Below, one piece after another: positions 39,023 to 48,855 of a DNA stretch of 64,000 nucleotides. The position numbers and the translations under genes were made by a program. Each line of letters opens with the position of its first letter. The first letter of the stretch is position 1. The DNA comes from Lacticaseibacillus thailandensis DSM 22698 = JCM 13996 (GTDB lineage: Bacteria; Bacillota; Bacilli; Lactobacillales; Lactobacillaceae): NCBI RefSeq assembly GCF_001312865.1, contig NZ_BBER01000004.1, positions 62,001 to 126,000 on the forward strand, read 5' to 3'. Below the pieces are notes generated by a model that worked only from the letters and a program-made list of their open reading frames with translations, did not search any database and was not told the origin of the DNA.

Positions 39023-39114
39023 TTTTATATAAAAAGGCTTTACGAATTGTAAAAGACGTGGCATAATGAAACCGGATTCACGGAAGCAGTATCTACGGAG
39101 GAGGCCAAGTAATT

Positions 39115-40487
39115 ATGTCCCAAGCATTACCAAAGGGGTTCCTGTGGGGCAATTCCACTTCGAGCATGCAAACTGAAGGCGGCTGGAATGAGGGTGGCAA
39201 AGGTAAATCCGTTTATGATGACCGTCCAGCCACGGACCACAGCAGCGATTGGCACGTGGCCATTGATGATTATCACCGGTACGACGAAGATCTTGACCTG
39301 ATGGCCCAGCAGGGGATGAACTGCTACCGGTTCCAAATTTCCTGGAGCCGAGTTTGTCCCACGGGCGACGGGCCCTTCAACGAGGAAGGCATCAAATTCT
39401 ATGATGACCTGATCAACAAGTTGCTCGCCCGCCACATTACGCCGATGATTTGCCTGTACCACTTTGACATGCCCCTTGCCCTCGCCCAAAAGTACAACGG
39501 CTTTAGCGACCGTCACGTTGTTGACGCCTTTATTCGCTATGGCCAGGAAATGGTCGACCGCTTTGCGGATCGCGTGCCGTACTGGATTACGTTCAACGAG
39601 CAAAACCTGTACTCGATGAGCGATGCGTTCACTATTGCCGGGTATCTGCACGGCCCCCAAACGGACGAAGAGCTATTTCAAATTAGCCACCACGTGATGG
39701 TGGCGCACGCCGCCGTCGCTAATTACCTGCACGCTCACAGTCACGCTCAAATTGGGGGCATGCTGGCGTACTCCGAAGTGTATCCTGCCTCCGCAAATCC
39801 ACGTGACGTGCTTTACGCTCGCCGTATTGACGAGTTTTTGAACCGTAACCTGCTTGACGTATTCGTCAACGGGCAATATTCCACTGAGTTTCTCACCTTT
39901 ATCCGTAATCAGCGGATCGATTTGGACCTGACGACTGACGACCAGGCGATTTTCAATCAACTCCACAGTGATTTCATTGCCTTTAGTTATTACCGTTCCG
40001 TCCAAATCAACAGTAGTTTAGTCCCCATCAATACCTTTCCTAATCACTACCTCGACTTTGGTGCCCAGCCAGTACCGGGATTGCAGGCCAATGAATGGGG
40101 TTGCAGGTGGATCCATTGGGCTTCCGTGATATCCTCACGAAAGTCTATGACCAGTACCACCTGCCAATGTTCCCCATTGAAAACGGAATTGGTATTCGTG
40201 AGGTGTACCAGGGGCACGAGATTCAGGATGATTACCGGATCGACTACCACCGTCAGCATATCCAGGCACTCAAAGACGCGGTCTTCGCGGACGGCGTGTC
40301 AGTGCTGGGCTACCTGGGCTGGGGTCTAATTGATATTCCTAGCTCGTCAGGTAACATGGATAAGCGCTACGGCATGGTCTACGTCAACCGGACCAACCAC
40401 GATCTGCGCGACCTCCGGCGGATTCCCAAAAAGTCGTACTGGTGGTTCAAAAAGGTCATTGAATCCAACGGTGCGCGACTGGATTAA
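39115..40487 (+). CDS. 6-phospho-beta-glucosidase, GH1 (one frame break)
   Basis: Second GH1 enzyme, about 457 residues. N-terminus LPKGFLWGNSTSSMQTEGGWNEGG (in parts), acid/base Glu in ITFNEQN, nucleophile in PIENGIGIREVY. The frame breaks near 40103 after ANEWG; one extra G (GGTTGCAGG to GGTTGGCAGG) joins WQVDPLGFRDILTKVY. An AGGAGG-type SD precedes ATG 39115. Regulated by the adjacent GntR gene, judged from the operator and promoter (GCATAATG) upstream. Confidence 0.92.
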
Positions 40488-40674
40488 CGCGTGACGCAAA
40501 CGTAATCACTGCTATCAACAAGTTTTGATTTGTGCGTCACCGTGATCCGAGCGCCATCACTTGATTGGCGGCGGTCACCAACCCCAATTGGTCTACCACC
40601 GCCCAACCACAAACATACCCGCTCACCCCACCGTTGGCCCGCCAACAGGGGTCAACTTAAGAATGACAACCACC

Positions 40675-40718
40675 AGGCGTTGTCGTCACTGCACAGAGCG
40701 GTGACGACAGCGCCTTTT
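40675..40718 (+). terminator. Terminator downstream of the second GH1 gene
   Basis: GGCGTTGTCGTCAC pairs with GTGACGACAGCGCC (one mismatch) and TTTTGTG follows. It lies about 190 bases after the GH1 stop. Confidence 0.75.
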
Positions 40719-41492
40719 GTGTACCTATACCAAAACGACTGGGACCAAGAAGTTAGTCAGTACCGCGTAAGTGTCCGAACAGACAATAGCATCCCGTGCT
40801 CACGGCATGCCCGTCAGCGCCTCCGTGTCACAACCGAAGCCTTATTAGTATCCGCTGATTTGAGCAGCATCATTGCCACGCTAATTGTCTCTGCACAAAC
40901 ACCATGCCTTTGCAGGCACCATTTTTGTTTGCAACTAACGCCGGTTTGTCCACGCACTACCAAAAGCGTGGACGCCGACAACTGGTCGCTGCTGGGATAT
41001 TCAGGATCACCACCAATACGCGGTACCCGGCAGTAGGTCGCCGTTATCCTGGCTGCACATGTTGTGCGCAGAAACCGACCGTAGCATTATCACGTGTTAA
41101 TCAATACCAGACGTTGTGGCTCCTAATACGCAACTCTATACATTATCGCCCATCCGTCCAGCTCTGCATGTGGGGACCGCTGTAGACCGATTATGCTGGT
41201 CTGCAACCGCACTGGCACCATGCAAAGCAGATCAGAGTGACTTAGCACCATTTTTGTCATGATCCTGTATTGTGGGGTATTACATCAGCACTTATCTGCC
41301 TAACCACGATTGCTCCAACACACAGGAGAATGAGTGGTCCCGTATGTCCTGCAGTTGCGCATCCATGAGACGTTAACCTACTCCATCAACTAGTTATGAA
41401 CGCGATTTAGACCTCCCCTGCAACCACACGGCTGCCTCAGCTATTGGTCCCTCATTGTGAATGCACCCGCTCGAAACGATTCCGCACCACCC
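40719..41492. other. About 770 bases without a recognisable gene
   Basis: The open frames here (e.g. a plus-strand frame at 40530-41036) lack SD sequences, show no family features and have low-complexity codon use, so I do not call them. A perfect hairpin GTCCACGC/GCGTGGAC lies at about 40949-40974. The phrase GCACCATTTTTGT occurs twice (near 40916 and 41244), which may be the trace of an old repeat or element. Confidence 0.5.
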
Positions 41493-41527
41493 AAAAATTC
41501 CCCCGGAGCAATGCCCCCGAGGGAATT
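41493..41527 (-). terminator. Terminator of the PTS IIC gene
   Basis: On the minus strand AATTCCCTCGGGG pairs with TCCGGGGGAATT and TTTGG follows. It lies about 40 bases after the IIC stop. Confidence 0.85.
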
Positions 41528-41565
41528 ATCAAATCGTCTGATTAATCCAGCAGACAGCCTTAACG

Positions 41566-42893
41566 TTAGGCTTGCTTTGCAGCCTCAGCCTTTTCCTGAG
41601 CAACCTGCTTAGCAACAACACCATCGTTGATCTTAACGAATGGCATGTACATCAGCACACCAATGATGAAGACCACAATCTGAATCACCGGCGCACGCCA
41701 GTCACCACCAGTTGCCAAGAACGAGTTCAGGAACATCGGCGTCGTCCATGGAACTTGGACAACCATTGGGTTCATCCAACCCAAAACCGTGGTCAACCAA
41801 GCAATGAAGATACCCAGAGATGGTAGTACGATGAACGGGATAATCAGCGCAACGTTATAAACGATTGGGTAACCAAAGATAACTGGTTCGTTAATGTTGA
41901 ATACCCCTGGTAGTACGGCCAACTTAGCCACGTTTCGGGAAGCTTTGTTGCGGCTGACAATGAAGGTCGCAACCAGCAAACAGAGCGTACCACCAGAACC
42001 ACCAAGTAGCGCGAAGGCCTGAACCAGTGACAGGTTGATGATGTTCGGAATTGCGTGACCAGCACTGTAAGCAGCGGTGTTCTGCGCAATGTTCACAATC
42101 AACAGTGGTTCTAGAATCGTACTGTAGATAACAGAGAAGTGAATACCGAACAACCAGAGCAAGTTAGCTAAGGTGTAGATAATCAGGGTCCCGACAATAC
42201 CAGTGCCAATGTGCCGCAGTGTTCCTGAATGAACGTAGAAATCAGGCTGATCACGTTCATCTTGGTCGTGTCGTACAGCAACGTGGAAATTAGGGCAAAG
42301 AAACAAAGAACAATAATTACAGGAATCAAAACGTTAAAGGAATCGCCAACTGCTGGTGGTACCTGATCGCCTAGGTTGATCTTCAACGCTTTGATGTTAG
42401 AAATCTTAATAAACAGTTCGGTTGCCAGCAGGCCCATGATGACCCCGGCGAACATACCGCCGGTACCCAGTTCGGTGTATGAAAGCACCGCACTGATGTT
42501 GGACGCCTTTTTAGCACCATCCGCAATAATCTGCACGGTGTTCGGCATCATGGTCACCAAAGTTGCCAGCGAAACCATCGCGGCCGCCAACGGGTTATCA
42601 AAGCCCCGGTTCTTCGCCAGGAAGTAACCAATCATGGTCGTAACCAACAAACTAGAAATATTTAGGGTCGCATTGGAAAGCATCGTGCCCCAATACTGAA
42701 CCTTAAGCAACGTTGCACCTTTAAACAACCAGGTGAATACCGTGTTGTTGATCAGGGTGGCCAAACCAGCCAGAATATATAGTGGCATGATCGTGGCAAA
42801 GGCGTCACGCAACGAACGCAGATGAATTTCATTGCCAATCGCAACGGCGACCTTGATGAAGCCCTGACCGAATTTACTGTCTTCTAGAGCCAT
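41566..42893 (-). CDS. PTS cellobiose-type IIC permease (one frame break)
   Basis: Membrane channel of the lactose/cellobiose PTS family, about 442 residues with many hydrophobic segments. Start MALEDSKFGQGFIKVAVAIG (in parts), FGYPIVYNVALIIPF and NINEPVIFG (substrate motif N-E-P) are characteristic. Frames join near 42217 if one C is added (FIQEPLRHIGTG). The chosen start at 42893 lies 12 bases after AGGAG; an upstream in-frame ATG is too close to it. It is monocistronic; IIA and IIB must come from elsewhere, e.g. the 36 kb cluster. Confidence 0.9.
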
Positions 42894-43364
42894 GTGTATC
42901 CACATCTCCTATTCTTGAACTCCCACAGCTAGCAGTGGTGCCACCAGGCCGTCCCCAAATGACCCGACAGCGGAACAAAACTGAATAATTTCTCCGTGAG
43001 TACGAGTGTAACCACCAGCTGCTTTATTTAAACAATTAACGTACAATCACTAACGCTTAAACAAACCTCCCCACACGCTTTGCAAACGTTTTCGCTCCTA
43101 TCAACAGTTAAAGTATACACCGTGACCATAACATTTCAATACTTTTTTTATTTTAATGTATATACAATTAGCTGAACCCGTTGCAAATCAACATTGTAAA
43201 CGCCTTAAACTAACGGCGTAGCCCCGCCCCTATCGCTAGTTAAATAACGACAACTCAAACGAACATTTTTAACGTTTTGGACTATACCATTATGTACATG
43301 ATGCGACTAATGCCCTTCTAGAACCCGCATGCAGTGGCAACCCCATCGTTTAGCAACATAAACC
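42894..43364 (-). promoter_or_regulatory. IIC control region: promoter, cre and GntR operator
   Basis: On the minus strand TTGAAA and TATACT are 16 bases apart (about 43110-43137). TGCAAACGTTTTCG (43081-43094) matches 13 of 14 cre positions and lies downstream of the -10. The reverse copy of TTGTATATAC at 43158-43167 lies upstream of the -35. The remaining bases up to the terminator at 43365 hold no gene. Confidence 0.75.
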
Positions 43365-43394
43365 AAAAAAAATCCGCGGGTATCCCGCGGATCA
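43365..43394 (-). terminator. Terminator of the small membrane-anchored gene
   Basis: ATCCGCGGG and CCCGCGGAT form a perfect stem followed by T8 on the minus strand, 14 bases after the stop at 43408. Confidence 0.9.
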
Positions 43395-43407
43395 TCAATC
43401 ATTATAC

Positions 43408-43767
43408 TTACAAACTCTGCGCGTGTCCGAACACATCTGCCGTTGCACCCGCACCATCCGGCAACCGCCGCATGCGTAGCTCGAAGTGTTCGCGCAAACC
43501 AGCCAAACGCCGTTGTCGCGTTACCTGCTCGACCCGGTATCGACCGCCCTGACTGCTACCAACCACCTTGCCAGGCTGGTACATCTCACCGGTCAACACT
43601 TGGCGACGACCACCCTGGAAGAACCAAATATCCACAACGAAACGGGGATGTTCATCATCCAGCGGCCGCAAGGGGCGTAGCGACACCTTATCGTTTTGGT
43701 ACGCCAGAATAAAAATGGGACCCAAAATAATTGCAATACCAAACACGTTAATAAAAAGAGAACTCAC
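43408..43767 (-). CDS. Small protein with N-terminal membrane anchor, unknown function
   Basis: 119 residues from a GTG start at 43767 that has AGGAGG five bases upstream. One hydrophobic segment (LFINVFGIAIILGPIFIL) is followed by a cytosolic, Arg-rich region (RYRVEQVTRQRRLAGLREHF) and VVDIWFFQGGRR. I do not recognise a family. It is a single-gene unit with its own terminator. Confidence 0.7.
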   Translation of the reverse strand: MSSLFINVFGIAIILGPIFILAYQNDKVSLRPLRPLDDEHPRFVVDIWFFQGGRRQVLTGEMYQPGKVVGSSQGGRYRVEQVTRQRRLAGLREHFELRMRRLPDGAGATADVFGHAQSL

Positions 43768-43861
43768 AGCAACCTCCTCCTTTTCTGGTAGCGCTATCAT
43801 TAAACGCATTATGCCAAATTATCAGGAGGTTGTAAACACTTTCATTAAATTCTGTATATCA

Positions 43862-44683
43862 CTACTTAATTTTACCGGCCAGGACGGCGGTCAGCATTTT
43901 ACCGACCCCGTCGTCATTATGATCAACGGTTTGCAGACGCGCGACGGCTTTGATTTTAGGAATCGCGTTGGCCATCGCCACCCCATAACCAACATCGCGC
44001 ACCATTTCCAGGTCGTTTTCATAGTCCCCAAAGCACATAAAGTGCTCCATACTCTGGCCCGTGTGCCGCGCGATGGCGTGCAACGCACTGGCCTTGGTCG
44101 TGTGTGGAGCGTTCGCCTCAAAGAAAAATTTGTTGGAACGCGATAGGTGCACGGGCAACGCCGCAATTTTCTTCATCGCCAGGGCCAAACTCAGACCGTT
44201 GCCGAAGATGCCGTTAAACGTAAACTTGTAAAACTGGACGTGGTCCACCGTCAACATTTGCAGCAACTCTGACTCGCGGCTAATGTGGATGGTCTCACCG
44301 TTATGCCAATTACCCCGCACACGTCCGGGCACCCCCGGTTTATAACTAACCGCATGGTGCTCAGCAAAGAACACCATGCGGACGAGGTAATGCTTGGCTA
44401 GGTGGAACGCCGCCAGCACCACCGCGTTATCCAGCGGCCGCCGAACAATCGGTTCGTCGTGCTGATCATACACGATGGCACCGTTCAGGCAGACTTTATA
44501 GCCCGGCACTTCCAAATCCTGTCGTAATAGGTTACTTACAGTGGGTAACGACCGCCCTGAGCAAACAGCGAAGTCACGGCCACTGCGCACCCAGTCGCGC
44601 ACCGCCTGCCGGTTGTAAGCCGATACCTGACTCTGGTTATTAAAGAAAGTGCCGTCCAAATCCGTCCCAGCTAATGAAATCAT
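43862..44683 (-). CDS. HAD-superfamily phosphatase, Cof-type
   Basis: 273 residues, intact. Motif I LAGTDLDGTFFNN, motif II VCSGRSLPTV, motif III KASALHAIA (lysine) and motif IV CFGDYENDLEMVRDVGYGVAMANA. It lies downstream of the orphan PTS IIB gene on the same strand (about 55 bases), so the two may be co-transcribed and the phosphatase could act on an incoming sugar phosphate. Confidence 0.9.
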   Translation of the reverse strand: MISLAGTDLDGTFFNNQSQVSAYNRQAVRDWVRSGRDFAVCSGRSLPTVSNLLRQDLEVPGYKVCLNGAIVYDQHDEPIVRRPLDNAVVLAAFHLAKHYLVRMVFFAEHHAVSYKPGVPGRVRGNWHNGETIHISRESELLQMLTVDHVQFYKFTFNGIFGNGLSLALAMKKIAALPVHLSRSNKFFFEANAPHTTKASALHAIARHTGQSMEHFMCFGDYENDLEMVRDVGYGVAMANAIPKIKAVARLQTVDHNDDGVGKMLTAVLAGKIK

Positions 44684-44739
44684 GTTAATCTCCCAGTCAT
44701 TAGGTTTTCGTATTTAACGGGTCGCCCCCTGCACGCCAA

Positions 44740-45069
44740 TTATGAGGCACAGGTTGGGGCGTGCGCAATGGTGTCCAGCGCCGTTTGTAACAGGCGCTCA
44801 CCATCCAGGCCCGCATAATCGTGGGTATTCATCACCGCTACGGGCACGTCCAACTTGGACTGTAGTTGGTCAGCGAGGTAGCGTACCTGCGGACCAACCA
44901 AAATAACGTCTGGCTGCATATCCACGAGTTCATTGTTGACCTCGGCAGCACCAATTGCCACCACCTGCACGTCAACGTTGTCGTTAGCAGCTGCCGCTTC
45001 CATTCGGGAAACAAGTAAACCAGTCGACATCCCCGCGCTGCATACCAATAAAATATTCTTTTGTGCCAT
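44740..45069 (-). CDS. PTS cellobiose-type IIB protein (orphan)
   Basis: Phosphotransfer protein of 109 residues from MAQKNILLVCSAGMSTG; the cysteine of VCSAGMST is the active site, and MQPDVILVGPQVRYLADQL is typical. It has a good SD (GAGGGG) and a cre site upstream. No IIA or IIC gene is in the same unit; a HAD phosphatase follows instead. It could serve the IIC at 41566-42893 or play a regulatory role. Confidence 0.9.
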   Translation of the reverse strand: MAQKNILLVCSAGMSTGLLVSRMEAAAANDNVDVQVVAIGAAEVNNELVDMQPDVILVGPQVRYLADQLQSKLDVPVAVMNTHDYAGLDGERLLQTALDTIAHAPTCAS

Positions 45070-45098
45070 AATAATCCCCTCCTCGAGAGGTAACTCAA

Positions 45099-45112
45099 CG
45101 GAAGCGTTTCCA
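45099..45112 (-). promoter_or_regulatory. cre site before the orphan IIB gene
   Basis: CGGAAGCGTTTCCA matches 13 of 14 positions of the CcpA cre pattern and is nearly palindromic. It lies 30 bases upstream of the IIB start codon. Confidence 0.7.
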
Positions 45113-45241
45113 GTAACCAACTTTAATATAGCTTCTTACCCCGGATTTTGCAATTTTAGTTTGTGGCGCCCAAAATATTGTTCCTCCCCCCTTGCTGTGG
45201 TAATCTTAGCGCAAACCGTATGTATGAAAGGAAGTTGCCGC

Positions 45242-45994
45242 ATGACCAAACCGATTATTGCAATGACTGCTGACGCACTCGCCGACACTAACCCCCGGAT
45301 GCCCGATGACTACCCTGCCTTTGCACCGCACGACATTAAAGAAGCCGTCTTCAAGGCCGGGGGCATTCCGACCATCCTGCCGTTTCCCGACAACCCTGAG
45401 TTAGCGGATGCCGCCGCAACCGACATGGTGCCGCTATTTGACGGTCTCATCCTGCCCGGTGGCCCGGACGTCGACCCGACCACGTTTGGCGAAGAACCCA
45501 TGTGGAACCTCGGCGACACGTACTACCCTAAGGACCGTTTTGAGTTGGCGCTCATCAAGGCTACATTGGCTGCGGGGAAACCCATCTTGGGGATTTGCCG
45601 GGGCATCCAGATTCTAAACGTAGCGCTGGGCGGCGATGTGTACCAAGACACCCACACGCAGGACCCTGACAGTTACATTCGCCATCCCCAGGTGGCACCG
45701 CCCCACTACCCAACGCACCACGTCGACATTACACCGGACTCGCGCCTGCACGCCTTACTGGGCGACCGGGCCTTCGTTAACTCCCGCCACCACCAGGCGG
45801 TACGCAAAGTCGGTACCGGGTTGACCGTCACGGCGACCGCGCCAGACGGAGTGATCGAAGCACTCGAATCCACGGCTGATGACCTCGTGCTGGCGGTGCA
45901 GTGGCACCCAGAAAACATGTGGCAACACCACCCCGAACAATTTGGCTTTTTCAGTGACATCGTGGCTCGCGCGCAGGCCCACAAGCACGCTTAA
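45242..45994 (+). CDS. Gamma-glutamyl-gamma-aminobutyrate hydrolase-like (PuuD, peptidase C26)
   Basis: Class I glutamine-amidotransferase-like hydrolase that removes gamma-glutamyl groups; 250 residues. Catalytic Cys in GICRGIQILNVALGG, histidine and glutamate in AVQWHPENMW. ILPGGPDVDP is also characteristic. ATG 45242 has GAAAGGAAG upstream. A terminator follows, but the next genes encode a glutamine-synthetase-like ligase, an amidohydrolase and a permease, so it belongs to the same gamma-glutamylation pathway. Confidence 0.92.
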   Translation: MTKPIIAMTADALADTNPRMPDDYPAFAPHDIKEAVFKAGGIPTILPFPDNPELADAAATDMVPLFDGLILPGGPDVDPTTFGEEPMWNLGDTYYPKDRFELALIKATLAAGKPILGICRGIQILNVALGGDVYQDTHTQDPDSYIRHPQVAPPHYPTHHVDITPDSRLHALLGDRAFVNSRHHQAVRKVGTGLTVTATAPDGVIEALESTADDLVLAVQWHPENMWQHHPEQFGFFSDIVARAQAHKHA

Positions 45995-46004
45995 CCACTT
46001 TGGC

Positions 46005-46053
46005 CATTACGACCCATCCGGCAGTAGTTGGGGCAGCGTAGTGGCCTTTTTTT
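46005..46053 (+). terminator. Terminator after the C26 hydrolase
   Basis: GGCCATTACG pairs with CGTAGTGGCC (GT wobble) with inner GACCC/GGGGC pairing, followed by T7. Confidence 0.8.
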
Positions 46054-46131
46054 GTACCCACCAACGTCCCCCTCTTTGGGTGAGAACCCACGGCACCCCG
46101 CGGTCGTACGAACCAGTAATCTGTGGGGTAG

Positions 46132-46160
46132 TAGTCAAGTACGGGCTTTGCGGGTACAAT
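46132..46160 (+). promoter_or_regulatory. Promoter of the GS-like operon
   Basis: TAGTCA (46132-46137) and TACAAT (46155-46160) are 17 bases apart. The -35 is imperfect, so an activator or weak basal activity is possible. Confidence 0.5.
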
Positions 46161-46196
46161 GACGGTAGTTTGTAAAATTTCAGGGAGGCTATGAAA

Positions 46197-47564
46197 ATGG
46201 CATCAACATATTTACCGGAAGAAAACCGGGCTCAAAACATCGTCAACGGGTTGCGTGAAAAGGGCGTGCAACTCGTGGAATTCATTTACGTCGACTATAA
46301 CGGTGTGGCCCGCGGCAAAACCGTGACCATCGACAGTTTGAGCCGCCACATTGTGGATGGTGTGGGCCTGACGCTCGTGCAGTTTGCAGCCACCGCGCGC
46401 GACGAGATCGTCGACGTGCCCGGCCTGACCGCAGTGGGTGAATCCCGGCTGGTACCCGACCTGGATTCCATGCACATTCTGCCCAACCATCCCCAGGTAG
46501 CCACGTTCATGTGCGACCACCTGACCCAGGACCAGCAGCCATTCACGGCTGATCCCCGGGGCCTCCTACAGCGCGTAATTGCCGACGCCGCACAGGATGG
46601 GTTTACGGCCCAAGCTACATATGAAAATGAGTTCATGCTGCGTAACGCGGAGACGGACGCGCCCGCAAACGATAACTTCTGCTTCGACACCGACGCCATG
46701 GAGTTTGCATACGACTTTATCTCCGAGATGATCGACCAGCTGAAGCAAATGGGTATCGGTATTGATAAGTACTACCCCGAAGCCGGCACCGGCCAACACG
46801 AGTTACCAATGCGGCCGTACCCGTTACTGCAAGCGGCAGACAACGAAATCTGGTTCAAGCGCGAAGTCCGCGCCGTGGCCCGTAAGCACGGCATGCGCGC
46901 CACCTTTGCACCCAAGCCGGACATGCAAACTGAGGGTAACGGGGGACACCTCCACCTCTCCTTGTGGGATCAAGCCGGCCACAACGTGCTGGCAGACGCA
47001 CAGGATCCCGTGGGGTTAAGCCAACAGGGGTACTACTTCGTCGGCGGTATTCTGGCCCACATCCGCGGCTTACTGGCACTGACTGCTGCCACCGTCAACT
47101 CCTACCAGCGCCTCCAACCGGGTGAATGGAGTTCGGCCTACGCCGCTTACGGCAAAGACAACCGGGAAGCCGCGGTCCGGATCCCGTCCACCCAGTGGGA
47201 CCACGTGGCTGCAACTGCCAACATTGAGCTCAAGGCTAGTGACGCTACGGCCAACCCTTACCTCGCACTGGCAGGTCTGCTGAGCGCCGGCCTGGACGGC
47301 ATCCGTAATCACATCGATCCGGGAGCACCAGTCAACGTCGACCCCGCCACCCTGACGGACGCGGAACGCGAGGCTGCCGGTATTCAGCGCCTGCCGCTGA
47401 CTCTGGATGAGGCCTTACAAGCACTCAACGCGGACGCCCTGTTCAAAGACCTGATGGGTGAGCAAATGTTGACGGGCTACACCGCGGTCAAGCAGGCAGA
47501 CATCAACCACTTTGCCCACTACGATGACCAAGCCATCGGTACCGAAACCGCCCACCTGTACTAA
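46197..47564 (+). CDS. Glutamine synthetase-family gamma-glutamyl ligase
   Basis: Type I GS fold, 455 residues. N-terminal beta-grasp with EFIYVDYNGVARGKTV, catalytic region with GTGQHELPMRPY, KPDMQTEGNGGHLHLSLW and, near the end, NIELKASDATANPYLALAG. There is no adenylylation-site tyrosine segment visible and the neighbours are not nitrogen-assimilation genes; the family position is nearer PuuA/FluG-type ligases that glutamylate amines. The start at 46197 (GGAGG eight bases upstream) is preferred over an in-frame ATG six bases earlier. Confidence 0.9.
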   Translation: MASTYLPEENRAQNIVNGLREKGVQLVEFIYVDYNGVARGKTVTIDSLSRHIVDGVGLTLVQFAATARDEIVDVPGLTAVGESRLVPDLDSMHILPNHPQVATFMCDHLTQDQQPFTADPRGLLQRVIADAAQDGFTAQATYENEFMLRNAETDAPANDNFCFDTDAMEFAYDFISEMIDQLKQMGIGIDKYYPEAGTGQHELPMRPYPLLQAADNEIWFKREVRAVARKHGMRATFAPKPDMQTEGNGGHLHLSLWDQAGHNVLADAQDPVGLSQQGYYFVGGILAHIRGLLALTAATVNSYQRLQPGEWSSAYAAYGKDNREAAVRIPSTQWDHVAATANIELKASDATANPYLALAGLLSAGLDGIRNHIDPGAPVNVDPATLTDAEREAAGIQRLPLTLDEALQALNADALFKDLMGEQMLTGYTAVKQADINHFAHYDDQAIGTETAHLY

Positions 47565-47581
47565 AACCAAAGGAGTTGCCT

Positions 47582-47662
47582 ATGCGCGCACCGCATTTAA
47601 CTCGTCGCGGCATGGACCCACCCCGCCAATCCGGACTAATTACGGACGGAAAGGAGTGCTAA
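47582..47662 (+). CDS. Possible 26-codon ORF inside the gamma-glutamylation operon
   Basis: The frame has its own SD (AAAGGAG) seven bases before ATG 47582 and reads MRAPHLTRRGMDPPRQSG ... KEC. It fills almost exactly the gap between the ligase stop and the amidohydrolase start, and the SD of the amidohydrolase (AAAGGAG at 47650-47656) lies within its last codons, two bases before the next ATG begins after its stop. This is an arrangement for coupling. No family is recognised. Confidence 0.45.
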   Translation: MRAPHLTRRGMDPPRQSGLITDGKEC

Positions 47663-47664
47663 CT

Positions 47665-48830
47665 ATGTCCATCAACGCATTTGTTCAATCACTACCATTA
47701 CTTGACCACCACGCCCACTACCTAATTCGGGGCGACGTGGCCGACCGGGCTCACCGCTTATTGCGGGTATCCAGCGAAGCCGACGCCCAGTACCCAATTA
47801 CCGATACGGCTAACCGGTTAGCGTGGTCGGCCTTCCAGCAGACGGCACGTGACTTTGATCCCACCGTGGCTGCTGCTTACCAGCGTGGTGCCACCCCCGA
47901 GGAGGCACTGCAGCCTATGGACGCGGACCATTACCGTGACTATAACCACCGCGTCTTTGCGGCTTATCACTACCAGACGCTGTTCATCGACACGGGCTTC
48001 GTGCCCGATGACGCCATCCTTGATTTGAACGCGACGGCCGACCTCACCGGCCTGACCGTGCGCCCCATTTACCGGCTGGAAACCCACGCCGAAGCCTACA
48101 TGCAGCAGTACGCCGACTTCGACGCCTGGTCTGACCACTTCCTTGACGCCGTTGGCCACGTGCGTGCGCACGGCTACGTCGCTGCAAGTCTATTGCCGCC
48201 TACCGTGTCGGGTTACAGGTTACCCCGGTGACGCCCGACGCTGCGCGGGCCGCCTTTGACCAATGGCGCCAGCACTACGAAGAAACCGGCGTGGCCCGCC
48301 TGGAAAATCAGGACGTCATTAACTACCTGCTCGCACTGGTAGCACCGGCCCTGATCAACCAGCACCTGCCACTCCAATTCCACGTGGGCTATGGCGACGC
48401 CGATACTGACCTGTACCTGGGTAACCCGCTCTTGCTGCGGTCATTCTTACGGCGATTCTGCTACGACGGGTTGCAGGTCGTCCTGCTACACTGCTACCCC
48501 TACCACCGGGAAGCGGGCTACTTGGCCAGCGTCTTCCCCGGCGTCTACTTCGACACCTCACTGGTCAACAACCTGGCGCCGTCCAGCACCATGAGTGTCG
48601 TCCGGGAGTCACTGGAGCTGGCCCCGTACTCACGCTACCTGTTTGCTAGTGACGCCAGCACCTACGTCGAAATGTACGCGGTCGCCGCCCAAACGTTCAA
48701 AGCCGCGCTGGCCGCCCAACTGGACGCGGTCACAACCGCGACGGACGCGCAGAAGCAAAGTTGGGCCCGCATGGTCTGCTACGCCAACGCCGCCAACCTG
48801 TACGGTGTCGCCGTCACGGCCACCGATTAA
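47665..48830 (+). CDS. Amidohydrolase, FluG N-terminal-domain type (one frame break)
   Basis: Metal-dependent TIM-barrel hydrolase of the amidohydrolase 2 family, about 388 residues. Metal motif LLDHHAHYL at the start, HVGYGDADTDL, VLLHCYPYHREAGYL and FASDASTYVEMY. The frame breaks near 48180; one added G (GTCGCTGC to GTCGGCTGC) gives GYVGCKSIAAYRVGLQV, the conserved K-S-I-A-A-Y-R segment. In fungi this domain is fused to a GS-like domain (FluG); here both are separate adjacent genes. Confidence 0.88.
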
Positions 48831-48855
48831 CCACATATAATTGAAGGAGTACCTT

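Noticed and set aside
40530-41036. Plus-strand frame of 168 codons after the second GH1 gene
   Set aside because: No SD, no family features, unusual composition (many P, R, H, C), and a terminator hairpin lies inside it.
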